64,000 nt of DNA from Adenanthera pavonina (taxonomy: Eukaryota > Streptophyta > Magnoliopsida > Fabales > Fabaceae). The stretch covers positions 36,411,001 to 36,475,000 of the forward strand of contig JAIVEN010000002.1 of the NCBI GenBank assembly GCA_026686845.1. Reading direction: 5' to 3'. The first letter of the stretch is position 1. Every line of letters begins with the position of its first letter. The notes beneath the pieces are model-generated. The model saw only the letters and a list, made by a program, of their open reading frames with translations. It ran no database searches and had not been told where the DNA came from. Shown here in pieces: positions 1-12,266 of this stretch. A program made the translations under genes and the position numbers.

Positions 1-716
1 ATATGTTGGTCTAGGTGAATTAGAACCCAAGAGAACCGGTCTCTTGAACCCTAGTTCCGGTGACGCCACAAGGAAGGACCAATTCCTTGATAAGTCATAG
101 TATTCTCTCTAGCACTCAAAGAATCGCAAGAGGAAACTCACAAAAGTCTGAAACTTTAATCAATCCAATCTGAAAACGTACATGAAAGTTAGCCTTAAGT
201 AGGCAAGGTAAAATCTAACCTAATAAGCCTAGAAACCCTAATTAATTTGGGCTTAAGTGATCCTAATAGGATTAGGAGACTTTATGCTCAAACAACACTC
301 CTATTGGACCTAGGAAACTAGTAAAATAAAATCCTAAAATAAAATAACGAAAATTCATAAGAAAATAATAAAAATAATGTTTAAGCCCTTATAAACATGC
401 CAACACATTAATGAAATCACATGTTTGGCACATGGCATGTTTATTTACAAGTTGGGCCATCAAAAAGACTCTTAATTAACCAATTGGGCTTTATTAATTA
501 ACAAAGTTCAGCCCATAATTAATAAAAACGAAATTAATACTAATTAAGCCCAATAATACTTAAGTCACATGCTATTTTAGTGAAGCATATGATCTTTTAA
601 GTAATCTCTTCCAATGGGCTTCTCTTGGGCTTGAATCTTTCCAAGTGATAAGGCTTCCTACCACGCTCTTGAATTTGTCCAAGCCATCCTCTAGCAGCCT
701 AGCTCGTGCTCTATCA
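1..716 (-). mobile_element. Gypsy-1 3' LTR (truncated by window start)
   Basis: It matches the solo LTR at 16717-17561 closely along its whole length, with the same landmarks in the same order. It ends in TATCA at 712-716, giving TGATA...TATCA termini. Against the solo LTR it has about 20 extra bases (AGCAGCCTAGCTCGTGCTCT) just before the end. Those extra bases match the end of the 5' LTR at 7254. By comparison with the solo LTR, roughly 150 bases lie to the left of the window. Confidence 0.85.
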
Positions 717-3473
717 TCGTTGATCCTTTCCAACACTTGGAATGGACCATCCCCTCTTGGATGAAGCTTAGATTTTCTTTACTTAGGAAATCTCTCTTTC
801 TACAAATGCACCCACACCCAATCTCCTGGCTCGAACACAACCCTTCTTCGGCCTTTATTAGCTTGTTGAGCATATTGCTCATTCTTCGTCTCAATGTTTG
901 CTCTAACCTTGGCATGAAGTTCCTTCACAAACTTAGCTTTCTTTTTACCATCAAGATTAGAAAATTCATTAGAAGGCAAAGGAAGAATATCCAAAGGGGT
1001 CAATGGGTTAAAGCCATAAACAATCTCAAAAGGAGAAAAACCAGTAGTATAATGCATAGCACGGTTATAAGTAAATTTAATGTGAGGCAAACACTTTTCC
1101 CAATTCTTAAGATTCTTTTGAATTATAGCACGCAACAAAGTAGAAAGTGTTCGATTCACAACCTCAGTTTGTCCATCCATTTGGGGATGAGCAACCGTAG
1201 AAAACAACAACTTAGTGCCTAGTTTGTTCCACAATGTCCTCTAAAAGTGACTTAGAAATTTAACATCCCTGTCACTAACTATAGTTCTAGGCAATCCATG
1301 CAATCTTACAATCTCCTTGAAAAACAAGTCAGCAATGTGGACAGCATCATGAGTTTTAGTACAAGTAAGAAAATGTGCCATTTTACTAAATCTATCCACA
1401 ACAACAAAAATGTTATCTTTTCCACTAGGGGATCTAGGCAAACCCAAAACAAAACCATAGATATGTCAATCCAAGGATGAGAGGGAACAGGTAATGGGGA
1501 ATACAAGCCATGAGGATGCACTTTAGATTTTGCATGTCTACATGTAATGCACTTATCACACATAGCAACAACATCTTTTCTCATGTGAGGCCAATAGAAA
1601 TGTTCATGCAACATGGTTAATGTCTTTTCCACACCAAAATGACCCATTAAACCACCACCATGGGTCTCTTTCACAAGCAACTCACTCATAGAGCAATGAG
1701 GAACACACAATCTATGTCTCTTGAAAAGAAATCCATCAAAGAAATAATAATCATCAAATCCCTGTTTCTCACATAATTTCCAAATCTCAGCAAATTCAAC
1801 ATCATCCTCATACAAGCTTTTCAACAAATCAAAACCAATCAATATAGCTTGCACAGAAGTAATCAAAGAGTACCTCCTAGACAAAGCATCAGCAACAACA
1901 TTCTCTTTGCCCTGTTTATGCTTAATGACATAAGGAAATGTTTCAATAAACTCAAGCCATCTAGCACGCCTCTTATTCAACTTATTTTGAGATTTCAAGA
2001 ACTTAAGACTCTTATGATCAGAATGAATGACAAATTCTTTGGGCCACAAATAATGTTGCCAAGTCTCTAAAGTTCTTTTCAATGCATAAAATTCCCTGTC
2101 ATAAGTTGAATAGTTCAAACATGCATCACTTAGTTTCTCTCACTAAAATATGCAATAGGCCTAGAATCTTACATTAACACAGCACCAATACCAATTCCAG
2201 ACGCATCACATTCAATCTCAAACACCTTAGAGAAATCAAGTATAAGAAGAGGGGTATTTGTTAATCTATCTTTCAAGGTATTGAAAGCTACCTCTTGGGA
2301 TTCACCCCACTTAAAAGTTACATTCTTTCTTACCAAATCATTCAATGGCGGCAGCAATGGTTGAGAAGCCTTTCACAAACCTCCTATAGAAGCTAGTAAG
2401 TCCATGGAAACTTCTCACCTCGTTCGCATTCTTTGGTGTAGGCCACTCACATATTGTCTTAACTTTCTCCTCATCCACACGCAAGCCATCAGAACCTACA
2501 ACAAAGCCAAGAAATACAATAGTATCCAAGCAGAAAGTATACTTCTCTAAATTTCTAAAGAGTCTATTTTCCCTCAAAATCACAAACACATCATGCAAAT
2601 GTATCACATGCTCATCTAGACTCTTAGAATACACAAGAATGTCATCAAAATAAACAACAACAAACTTGCCAATGAAAGGACAAAAGATATGATTCATAAG
2701 ACTCATAAAGGTACTAGGAGCATTGGTTAACCCAAAGGGCATAACCATCCATTCATACAAACCAAATTTAGTCTTAAATGCAGTTTTCCACTCATCTCCC
2801 TCTTTCATCCTAATATGATGATATCTACTCCTAAGATCTATTTTGGAAAATAAACATGCACAATGCAATTCATCCAACATATCATCTAAATGAGGAATGG
2901 GATATCGATACTTGTGATTTTATTGATGACACGGCAGTCCACACACATCCTCCACTTGCCATCTTTCTTGGGCACAACAAGTATGACCAGAACGGCACAA
3001 GGACTTAGGCTCTCTCTCACGAAGCCTTTCTTCATCAACTCCTCAACTTGCCTTTGTATCTCCTTGGTTTCTTCTGGATTTGCCCTATATGCAAGCCTAT
3101 TTGGAAGTGCAGCACCGAGGATGAAATCAATCCTATGCTCAATACCCCTCAATGGTGGCAAACCATCAGGTATCTCTTTCGGGAACAAATCACCAAATTC
3201 CTGCAACAAAGCTAACACACTAGAGGGCAAAGAGTTATGCAAATCATTCACAATCAAATACATATCCTTATACAATAGAATCAATGAATTTTCATCAAAC
3301 AGAGCTTCCTTGATCTCACTTCTTCCACAGAACAAGCTCACTTTCTTTTCTTCACTATTTTTCTTTTCTCTTTTTACTTCATCGCTCACTTCTTTTCTCT
3401 CTTTTTCACCTTTCTCTCTAATTTTCTCTCTCTTATCTTTTTCCCTCATCATACACTCTTGAGTGATTCTTTT
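717..3473 (-). pseudogene. pol: Gypsy-1 pol: RT, RNase H and integrase, disrupted
   Basis: The reverse transcriptase carries KKDGKWRMCVDCRVINKIT near 2910-2960 and the catalytic YFDDILVYS box near 2640. RNase H carries the ECDASGIGIGAVL motif near 2190. Integrase has a zinc-binding region (GHFGVEKT...CDKCITC, 1540-1650), the DDE core signatures VVDRFSKMAHF and SDRDVKFLSHF, and the PQMDGQTEVVNR segment. A small deletion near 2905 shifts the RT frame. Further shifts or stops lie near 2338, 2120-2165, 1440 and 1237, and two in-frame stops lie near 785-805. After the integrase ERIND motif the frame passes directly into the LTR. Intact relatives have a longer integrase C-terminus, so that part is lost here. 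Confidence 0.9.
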
Positions 3474-5024
3474 CTAATCTTCAAATGCTTCCAATGGACG
3501 AATAGATGTTAGTACAATGGTTTTATTATTGAATGGGAAATAGTATCTATTGCTATAACCATCATACCTAACTCGTCTATCAAACTGCCATGGTCTACCT
3601 AACAACAAGTGTCCAGTATACATAGGTGCCACTTCACACAAAACCTCATCATGAAAATTACCTATGGAAAATGCTACGACTACTTGTTTAGTGACTTTAG
3701 CATCCCCACTATCATTAAGCCATAACAAATTATAAGGCTTGGGGTGCTTTTGAGTAGGTAAACCTAGCTTTTCAACTAACAAGGTACTAGCAATATTTGT
3801 ACAACTACCATTATAAATGATAAGATTACATACCTTGTTATAGACAAAACACCTAGTGTGGAAGATATGCTCACGCTGTTCCTTTTCAAGCTCATCTCCT
3901 GGTTGAATGTTGAGAGCTCTTCTTGACACTAGTGCTTGCCCATGCACAGGCTCCACAATCTCCATGTCGGAATCATCAGTCAAAGGGGGCATAGATCCAC
4001 CCTCCTCAACTTCCTCATCACTACTACTAGCTACATCACCATTCTCAAGCAAGATCATATTTTGATTATTTGGACATTGAGAAGCAATATGACCAAAACC
4101 TTGACATTTAAAACATTTAATTTTTGAAGAAGAATTAGAAGAAAAAGGTTTAGAATCAGTTTTACCTTTCGGAGTAGAGGGCTGCACCTTCATCTTTTTC
4201 TCCTCCTTTGGCTTGGTCTCTCCCTTAGGCTTAAAAGGGAATCTTCCTTCCTTGCTTGAGCCTCCAAAGGCCTTCAACTTTTGCTTGGCTTTCAAGTTCT
4301 TTTCCACTTTGATGGCCTTATGCAATAACTCCTCCATATCGAGGTAGTTTTGCATCTGAACCTCAACACCAATCTCTGGATTCATTCCTCCAAGGAACCT
4401 TGCCATTGTTTGCTCAGGATCTTCTTTCACTTTTGCCTTAATCATGGTAATCTCCATTTCTTGATGATATTCTTCAACACTCATAAATTTTTGTTTCAGT
4501 TTCTAGAGCTTTGTATGAGCATCCGTAAAATAATGATTAGGGACATGTCTTTTTCCCATGATGGCCTTCATTTCATTCCAAGACCGAATTGGACCTTTAC
4601 CTGTACGTCTTCTGGTGGTAAGCAATTGGTCCCACCAAATGTTTGCATAATCTGTAAATTCCACAACAGCCAATTTCACTTTGCTCTCCTTTGAATAAGA
4701 ATGACACTCAGAGACACGCTCTACTCTTCTTTCCCATTCAAGATATGCATCGAGATCGGCTTTTCCTTGAAAGGAAGGGATTTTCATCTTTATGTTACCA
4801 AGAGGATCCTTTTTATCAAATGATGATTGTCTAGTCCTTCTTGATTGAGACACTTCTTCTTCACTAGATTCATTTTCATTTTCACTCATCATATTTCTGT
4901 TTCAGCCTCTTTTGGAATTGGAAGATGATTCCATGCCGTCTAATCTTGCATTTAACCTCTTAAATTGCTCATCGACAGATTTGATGAACAACTTAAGATC
5001 AACTTCACCTTCATCATTAGACAT
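3474..5024 (-). pseudogene. gag: Gypsy-1 gag and protease, disrupted
   Basis: I place the start at the ATG read leftward from 5024, which gives MSNDEGEVDLKLF and lies in the main frame. The gag core includes KMKIPSFQGKADLDAYLEWE and the WWDQL segment. One stop follows NYEG-type codons soon after the start and another sits at 4503-4505. A zinc knuckle (CFKCQGFGHIASQC) lies near 4080-4120. The protease follows in the same frame, but its active site reads IIYNGSCTN where related elements have IIDSGSCTN, so the catalytic aspartate is gone. The frame stops at 3474 and continues in phase into pol, as expected of a gag-pol polyprotein read as one frame. Confidence 0.87.
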
Positions 5025-6261
5025 GATTTCTACCTGAAATTGTTAGTGCAAACAAAGTAATGGAACCTCACACACTCTTCTCACGTGTTTACACTCAAGA
5101 ATAATATGCAATTTTACTCGTGTTTCACACACAAAATGTGGTTTTTTCTATGATGCAAAATGTGTTTCACTCTTGCCTTTTTCCACTCATATGCTCTCTT
5201 TAGTGTTCTTAATTCAACTCCAGCAAATCAAAAGAGAGAGGGATGTAAAAATCAGTGGTGACACAAAGCTAAAGCCCAAAATTCAAGTTTCAAAGAATCA
5301 AACTTGGGACCAAAAAAATCAACTAAAATTCGTGCATAAAATGAGACCAAAAGTGATGGAATAACTGCAGCACAAATTAGGAAAGAAATTGAACAAATAT
5401 GAATGAATGATTTTGGAGAAGTGGCATGAAAAACAAGAAAGAAAGAAAAGGAAAGAAATCTGGACAACCAACAAATAAAGCAAGGAAAATCAAAATGAAC
5501 AATTTAGGAAACTAAGAAAGAAGAGAAAAGGAAGGTAGAACAATAGAGGAAAAAGGAAACAAGTTGCAGCACAATGATAAATTAGGAAACAAGATAAGGA
5601 AATAAGATTAGGAAAGTAGCAATCTGCACAAGAGTTTGAAACTTGCCAATCAAGTTTGTTAAATTTAGTAATTTCCAATGTGACTTGAAGAGCAAGAAGA
5701 ACAAAAGAAACAACTTTTTTTTTCTCAACTTGCAGTCCACTCAATAAAATAGGAAACTATATGAATTAGGAAAGCAAGCAATCAATCAAGAAAGATTCTA
5801 TCTTGACCATCAAGTGGTTGATTGATATAGTAAATCTAAAAGGTCCAGCAATAAATTTTTTTTTCAAATTTTGTTTTCATTTTTTTTAGCTGCTTCTCTT
5901 TCTCTTCTTCTTCTTCTGTTTTTTTTTTTAAAGAGCAGCTAATAAATTTTTTTTTTCGAATTTTTTTTAAAACTGGACACACACAAATTCAAACTTTCTG
6001 GACAATACTGAAAATTGCAACAACAAAAATAATTCGAATTTTTTTTTTTAGAAAACTTCAAATCTGGACCAAAGACAATAAGAAATAGGAACAAGTCACA
6101 AGGAAGAGATGATTCAACAAAAAGACAACAAGAACAAACAACTTATGAAGATGCCACACGCAAGAGACACAAAGTGAGAAGAATCATGCCACAAAAAAAA
6201 AAGAAGCACAAGAACAAATCTGGATAGAAGAAAGAAGCAACCTTGATACTAGCAAACTGGA
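5025..6261 (-). other. Gypsy-1 untranslated leader
   Basis: This is about 1.2 kb between the primer-binding site and gag with no protein similarity that I recognise. It has long homopolymer runs (T tracts near 5860-6045) and purine-rich stretches. The short ORFs in it look like chance in low-complexity DNA. Confidence 0.7.
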
Positions 6262-6273
6262 GCTCTGATGCCA
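6262..6273 (-). other. Gypsy-1 primer-binding site (initiator tRNA-Met type)
   Basis: The minus strand reads TGGCATCAGAGC, one mismatch from TGGTATCAGAGC, the complement of the plant initiator methionine tRNA 3' end. It begins two bases from the LTR edge at 6276, which fixes orientation and LTR boundary. Confidence 0.85.
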
Positions 6274-6275
6274 AA

Positions 6276-7254
6276 TGATAGAAAACCCGTGTAGAACTTG
6301 TCTCACGAACTTTCAATCGAATTGGGAAACGTAAGGATCGTGCTAGGATCAAAGAGAAGCAAATAAAATACCAAGAACACGTTAAACAAACAGAAAAGAT
6401 AAACAGAAGAATGCACGAATAGGAAGAATAGAAGTTATTGGTCAAGAAGCAAGACCCCAAGAAAACTTGTTTTTTGAAACCTTAGCTATAGACACCACAA
6501 AGAGAATATCACTCTCTTTGATATGCCAAAGAGTCTCTTAAGCTCACCAAGAGAACAAGAAAACTCACAAAGTTTTTGTAAAAAATGCACTATTCATTCA
6601 TCTCTCATTTGCCAGTACAAAAGTGATATTTTTAAAGGAAAAGAAAGCAAAAACCCTAGCCCTAATTTGTTAAAAATAGTTTGGATCCTAAATCTCTTAG
6701 AATGGCAGCATCTTACACAAAAATAAGACTAGATACATGCTGAATAAGTGGTGCCCAAAAATAGGAAGCAAAATCAAATCTAAAGAGATCCTCACAAATA
6801 AATTCAAAATAGGAAACTAATTATCAAATCCTTATTTCTGAATTAAGTAATAAAAAAAACAAAAATTGCTAATTTATTTAATAAAAGAACACTACTTAAA
6901 TGGTCACAAGCTTGGCACATGCTCCTTAAAGTGAGTTCTTCTATTTGGGCCTTGTTTGTTGGGCTTGGATCAGTTTTTAGCATACCAGCCATGAAGAACA
7001 CGCCTCTTGAAGCCTTTTGGGCTGAAAATTGAGCTAAGTAGATGGGCTCTTGTTCAATTACTTCTTGAATCAATCCATTGAGAGATTGCTTCATTGCCTT
7101 AGTCCTTGCTCTTGTCATAGGCCCACCCATTCCTTGCAAAGGATCTTTCTTGTTCCATGCTTGGGTTCCTTGTTCAGTCACATGATCATGCCTTCCATGT
7201 CCACCAAGCTCTTGAAACTCCTCTCCTTTGATAAGCCTAGCTCGTGCTCTATCA
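6276..7254 (-). mobile_element. Gypsy-1 5' LTR (979 bp) with an open U3 frame
   Basis: It is bounded by TGATAG at 6276 and CTATCA at 7254. On the minus strand a frame stays open from the outer edge to 6843, beginning DRARARLIKGEEFQ and containing GGPMTRARTKAMKQSLNG. That second segment resembles the MTRARxK tail found at the C-terminus of many plant gypsy polyproteins. This LTR shares little with the opposite LTR beyond the last 20 or so bases. Confidence 0.8.
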
Positions 7255-7259
7255 TTAAG

Positions 7260-8277
7260 AGGTAAATATGGTAGAAGGGTTGATTTGAATAGAGAATGTG
7301 TCGTTAAGAATTCTGATTCTGAAATATGGAAGAGTCTTGCAAGGTTGTTGCCAAATCTGGTGGAAATATGATATGGGATGTTAGAAAATGTGATAATGTT
7401 AAATTTTGGAAAGATAGATGGGTTGAGAATGCTAGAAATTTGGAGGATAGATGTATCAAGTCTCTAAATGTTTAATTGAAGAACTATAATGTAAGTCAAT
7501 TTGTTGATAGGGAGGGTTCTTGGAATCTGTAGTTATTATAGAATTTTCTTTGTGAAGATATAATTATGCTTTTAAGAGCTATGCTAACGCCAAGGATAGA
7601 GTTGGGGTCTGATGAAAATAAGTGGGATAGTAATGGCCTTTGTGACAATTATGTAGCTAATATGTACGCTTGTTTTAGTCGGTGAAGGCAGTGCGAAGGG
7701 AGCTCTTTATGGAAGAAAATATGGAAATGGGATAGACCTAGGAGAATCCAATAATGACCTAGGGCAATTTTTCTTTGGATTGCTTTGCTTGATAGGTTAC
7801 TAACTACTGCATGAACATTTAACCTGGTAGGTGCTTCGCCTATTTGTAATAGAAGTCAATGTGAAGAGGAGACTGTATTACGTGTCTTGTAAGACTGTAA
7901 AGAAGAGGCCACAGTAGTATGGAAAGCTCTTGGCAGCATGCATATCAATGCTGAATATTTTTAATCTACAGTGTAGAGATTCGTTGTGATGTAATTTAGT
8001 GAATATGGATATAGAATGGGCTCTTGTCTTTTGTGTTACTAGTTGGATTTTATGTTAATGGAGGAACAAAGTCTTGTTTGTAACTGATTTTGTTGTTCCG
8101 GAAGATCCTAAAATGGTGATTATGAAATTTGTTTGGGAAGTTAAAAACTTGAGAGAGAAAGTTACTAGTTCAGGTAATAAAAGACAAGTTGTTAATGTTT
8201 GTTGGTGTTCTCCTGATTTTGGCTGGTTTAAATTGAATCCAAGAGAAAAAGCCAAAAGATTATATCAAGGTAGTTAA
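7260..8277 (+). pseudogene. LINE remnant: RT zinc-finger-like region, decayed
   Basis: Translation fragments match the second LINE of this window in order. GKYGRRVDLNRECV...SEIWKSLARLLPN parallels KYARNEDIYKEVV...SRLWRSLSSIWP near 15830-15920. SLWKKIWKWDRPRR and FLWIALLDRLLT followed by a Cys-rich CNRSQCEEE stretch correspond to the zf-RVT region after LINE reverse transcriptases. VNVCWCSPDFGWFKLN at 8190-8235 resembles the start of the LINE RNase H domain, after which similarity stops. There are many stops and shifts. The 5' part is not visible, because Gypsy-1 lies immediately to the left and appears to have inserted into it. Confidence 0.75.
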
Positions 8278-9300
8278 GTTCTATTTCTTGCTTTATGTTA
8301 TTTTATTATATTTTCATGATGTTATGAAATTGCCATGCCATTGTTTGATGAATTGAAATTGGATTTGGCTATTTTTATTAAAGAGTTTTACTCTGATATG
8401 TCCATTTTCTAAGGGGAAACTTTGTCAAAATTTCCATATAACATGGTATTTTTTTTAATTTTATGTGATTATATGAAGTTTTGTAGCATATGAATGACAT
8501 AAATGCATGAAATGAACTTGCTACTAAGATTTTCATAATCTCATCACCCCAAGTATCCATTTGAGAGATTCAAGTGATGGCAAAATTGCAAGGAAGACAA
8601 AAGGCCAAGAGAATATTGATGATGATTAGGCTTTTAATTATAATTGTGACTTATCTCTTTGGTATTTTGTGTAAAATCATATATGAATTTATGAGGTTAT
8701 GCTTTTCTGTAATTATGTTCCTTTAATTCTCTTGTGATATTAGGAACATGTTATGGACATACTTGAATCATGTAAATATTTTATGAAAATGATTTTGGTG
8801 TTTGGTATGGAAATCTGTCCAAAATGATCAGCAGTGATTAAAATAGGGGTACTTAGATCTAAATAGAGATTACATATAAATGTTATATATTCTCAAAAAA
8901 GTAGACAAGTAGAGCTTTCTAGGAAACAAAAGATTACTTAATTTGGATAAGTGAGCCAAGAGTTATGAATTTTTTAATATCGGTCAGAAAACTTGGAAAA
9001 TGATGCTTTGACTATTTGAATAGTAAAATTTGTATTAAATATTGTGTCAAATGACATGTTAAAATTTAATTACACATTTTTCCCATATAGAGAATTTTTT
9101 TAGCTATTTTTAGAGACTTGAATCACATTCATATGATTTTTTTAAATTTAGTTATGAATTTTTAAAGTTTAGCTGGAAAAAGTGAAATACCAAATGAACA
9201 GTGCATACCAAAATTTTAGATTTTCCTATTTTAATCCCTCATATAATTCAAACCCCTTAAGTGATTCAAATAGGCTTTATATAAAATATATTACATATGT
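8278..9300. other. AT-rich intergenic DNA, no feature seen
   Basis: I see no coding similarity, terminal repeats or RNA gene here. It precedes the ankyrin pseudogene and may hold its lost first exon or promoter, but nothing recognisable remains. Confidence 0.6.
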
Positions 9301-11049
9301 GTGCCTCTTTACAAACATGCACTAAAAGGCAATTGGGCAGCGGCTGAGCCAACATTGTTGGGTCATGATAGGATGCTTCTAAACTCTGCCATAGCAAAGG
9401 GACACTCAACAGTGCTCCATGTGGCAGCAGGAGCAAGCCATGTTCACTTTGTGAAGAAGCTTGTGAACTTGATGGATGAGAGTGACTTGGCTTTACAAGA
9501 CTATGAGGGTAACACTGCTTTCTCCACTGCTGCTTCAGTGGGAAACTTGCATATTGCTGACATAATGCTGCGAAAAAAACAATTCTTACCAAAAATCAGA
9601 GATGGAAATGGCCTCACTCCTCTTCATTCTGCTGCTTTACAAGGAAGATCTGAGATGGCATCATATCTATACTTCAAGACTATAGATGTACTTGAAGAAG
9701 ATGATTGGAAGAAGTTATTCTTCACTTGTATCAATACTAGCATCTATGGTATGTATAATTTTCCAGTAACACATTTGAGTTGTGTGTCTAGTACAAACAT
9801 CCTCATGTATTAAATTACTTCATAATTATATATGCATGGAAAGTTTCTTAGTATATGGAAATGCTTACTATTTTGGGAAATTTTGCAGATTTAGCTCTGC
9901 AAATGTTAAATGATATGCGAACACTGGCCTTAGCAAAGAGTGAAAATGATGAAACAGGCTTGCATATCTTAGCAAAGAAGTCTTTAGCTTTTAGTAGTCA
10001 TAATCGACATCATCTCATGAGCTCAGGTAATTAGCCCCATCATCACTTACTAGAAAACAAAACAGGTGTATTTTTTCAACAAATCTCTTGAAAACATATA
10101 CAGTGCCTCATAATTAATTTTGCCTCAAAATTGTGCATCCCAGGTCTAAAGGAGACTGTAGTTCTTCAACTTGTTCGTGGCCTTTGGAAAGAAATTCTCT
10201 ATTTAGTAGACTCAGAGTCAGAGATAATGAGAATAATAAGTTTCCCATCGCAACTACTTTTTGATGCTGCTGAGGTTGGAAATTTTGATTTTCTAGCTGA
10301 GCTTATTGGTTCTTATCCTAATTTGATATGGGAGGTGGATGATAGATTTCGAAGTATAATTCACATTGCTGTTTTGCATCGCCATGCTGCCATCTTCAAC
10401 CTCATCCACGATATAGGTTCAAACAAAGAAATCATAGCAACATTTACAGACACAAATGATGGAAACAATTTATTGCATTTGGCAGCAAAGTTAGCACCAC
10501 CAAATCGTCTTGAGTTGGTCTCAGGAGCAGTTTTCCAAATGAAGCTAGAATTATTATGGTTTGAGGTTTGATCTCCCTTATACCCTCATACCCCTCATGT
10601 GTCATGTTTAATATTCCGAATTCACTTTCCAATAACAATTTTGATATATATATATATATATATATATGTACTAGGAGGTGAAGTAGTTAATGCTACCATC
10701 ATATGTGAATAAGAAAAACTTCAAAGGCATAACTCCTGGTGAGTTATTCACTAGGGAGCATGCTGGATTACGAAAAGATGCAGAATCTTGGATGAAGGGC
10801 ACAGCTAAGTCTTGCATGCTTATTGCTACAGTCATTGCTGTAGGAGTTTATACTGTGGCAGTCAACTTACCAGGTGGCAATAAGGATAATACAGGAACTC
10901 CTAATTATTTGAAGACACTGGCATTTCTGATATTTGCAATATCAGATGCTGCTGCACTAATTTCATCTTCAACCTCCGTATTAGCCTTCTTGTCTATCCT
11001 TATATCACGTTACGCAGAATATGACTTTTACAAGTCTTTATACCATTGG
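9301..11049 (+). pseudogene. Ankyrin-repeat/PGG-domain protein (ACD6-like family), truncated and interrupted
   Basis: Four exons can be joined with consistent phases: about 9301-9748 (donor GTATGT), 9889-10026 (acceptor TTTTGCAG, donor GTAATT), 10144-10565 (acceptor ATCCCAG) and 10675-11049 (acceptor after a TA repeat). Exons 1 and 3 encode ankyrin repeats (STVLHVAAGASHVHFV, GNGLTPLHSAALQGR, NNLLHLAAKLAPPNR). Exon 4 encodes the PGG domain, with WMKGTAKSC, a membrane segment, LPGGNKDNTG and a second membrane segment. The family acts as plant membrane proteins, several linked to defence and cell death. Damage: an in-frame TAG at 10684-10686 just before LMLPSYVNKKN, no in-frame ATG at the 5' end, and no final exon encoding the last membrane helices. 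It is most likely a pseudogene; a non-canonical exon 4 boundary avoiding the TAG is possible. Confidence 0.82.
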
Positions 11050-11773
11050 GTAATATACGATTGCATTACTTAGGGTTGTATTAAATTGATTTCACCCAAA
11101 TTCGACTGATTTAATAAAAATTTACCAGATATTATATTTTAATCATATCGGTTGGATTTTTATTTTTGCTAACATGATATGTGGGAATTCTACTTTATTA
11201 CATTATTTTGTTGACCTGAAACTACTTTATTAATCCAAGTGAACCAAATTGATTATATATTAATAATTGCTCATTAAATTAAGTAATTTCTCTGGTCAAA
11301 AATAATTGAGTGATTTCCCACTCTCACTCTATCGTTACAAGGGATTTCTTGTAACGCATTATTTCATGTATTTAAGGGGGGAAAAGATTAAATCAATATA
11401 AAAATTTATATTGTGGGGATTATTTTTAAAAATAATAATAATTTAATTCAATCTAAACCAATTAAAATTGAATTTCTCCGATTTAGTCATGTTGATTGGA
11501 TGAGTTGGTTAAATATTTAGCAAAATTTTGCTTAATTAATATGGTCAAACCAAACCAATTATCAATTCTGTTATGCTGCTACCAAAGAGGCTTGTAATAG
11601 TTTGCTTGAGAAGTCCATCAATATTTCAACTGCACTTGCTAATACATTTGAAAATACAATCATGTGGCTTCCAAATTTGATGAATGAATATTGTAGCTTA
11701 TTATAAATTATTATTTTTTTAACTATTAGCTTACTGTGAATTTTATATTTTATATTGATATAAACTGACATTG
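11050..11773. other. AT-rich sequence downstream of the ankyrin pseudogene
   Basis: I looked here for the missing terminal exon of the ankyrin/PGG gene and found no segment encoding its usual last membrane helices. No terminal repeats are evident. Confidence 0.55.
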
Positions 11774-12266
11774 ATGAAAATAAGCTTTAATTTTCTTAAA
11801 AGAAAAAGGCCGAATTGCATGGGCCCAAACGATTTGAGACATTCGTAGCAATTATGCATTAATTAGTTATCATTCACCCAAAAAAAAAACTTGCATTAAT
11901 TAGTTATCGACAAAAAGAATATAATCCCTGGATAACTAAACAAACCGCTCTTCCGCGATTGCGTCAATCACATTTCCAGAAGAAAAAGAATAATAATTTA
12001 CTCGAAATTTCCCATCATATATATTGGTCAATTTCCAAAAGGAAAATTGCAAAAAGAAATTTCCCATCATATTTTCTAAACTGATATAATTATTTATATT
12101 TATTTTTTTATGTATTTAGAATAAAATAGTTTTTAATCATCTTTGAAATATACCATCTCCATGGGAACCAATTACATTCTTCCTTTATAATGAAAGAACC
12201 CAACAAATATGCCAAACTATTATATTGACAGCCCATAAATAATATGACCCATCATAAGTCTCATAT

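Larger units (their letters stand above)
1..7254 (-). mobile_element. Gypsy-1, degenerate Ty3/gypsy LTR retrotransposon (left end outside window)
   Basis: The order on the minus strand is LTR (6276-7254), primer-binding site, long leader, gag-protease, RT, RNase H, integrase, then a second LTR (716 down to 1). RT-RNase H-integrase order defines Ty3/gypsy. The frames carry stops and small frameshifts, so the copy is dead. The integrase C-terminus and any polypurine tract are missing: integrase coding runs straight into the LTR end at 716/717. The two LTRs belong to different subfamilies. The element sits in a LINE remnant; bases 7255-7259 (TTAAG) would be the right target duplication, but the left flank is outside the window. 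Confidence 0.9.

Noticed and set aside
737..1222. Plus-strand open frame of 161 codons
   Set aside because: It is the antisense of the Gypsy-1 integrase, with no similarity of its own.
2890..3462. Plus-strand open frame of 190 codons
   Set aside because: It is the antisense of Gypsy-1 pol. Its Ser/Phe-rich tail reflects the Glu/Lys-rich sense strand.
717..5024. Chromodomain in Gypsy-1
   Set aside because: The integrase C-terminus is deleted, so no chromodomain can be seen and lineage within Ty3/gypsy is left open.
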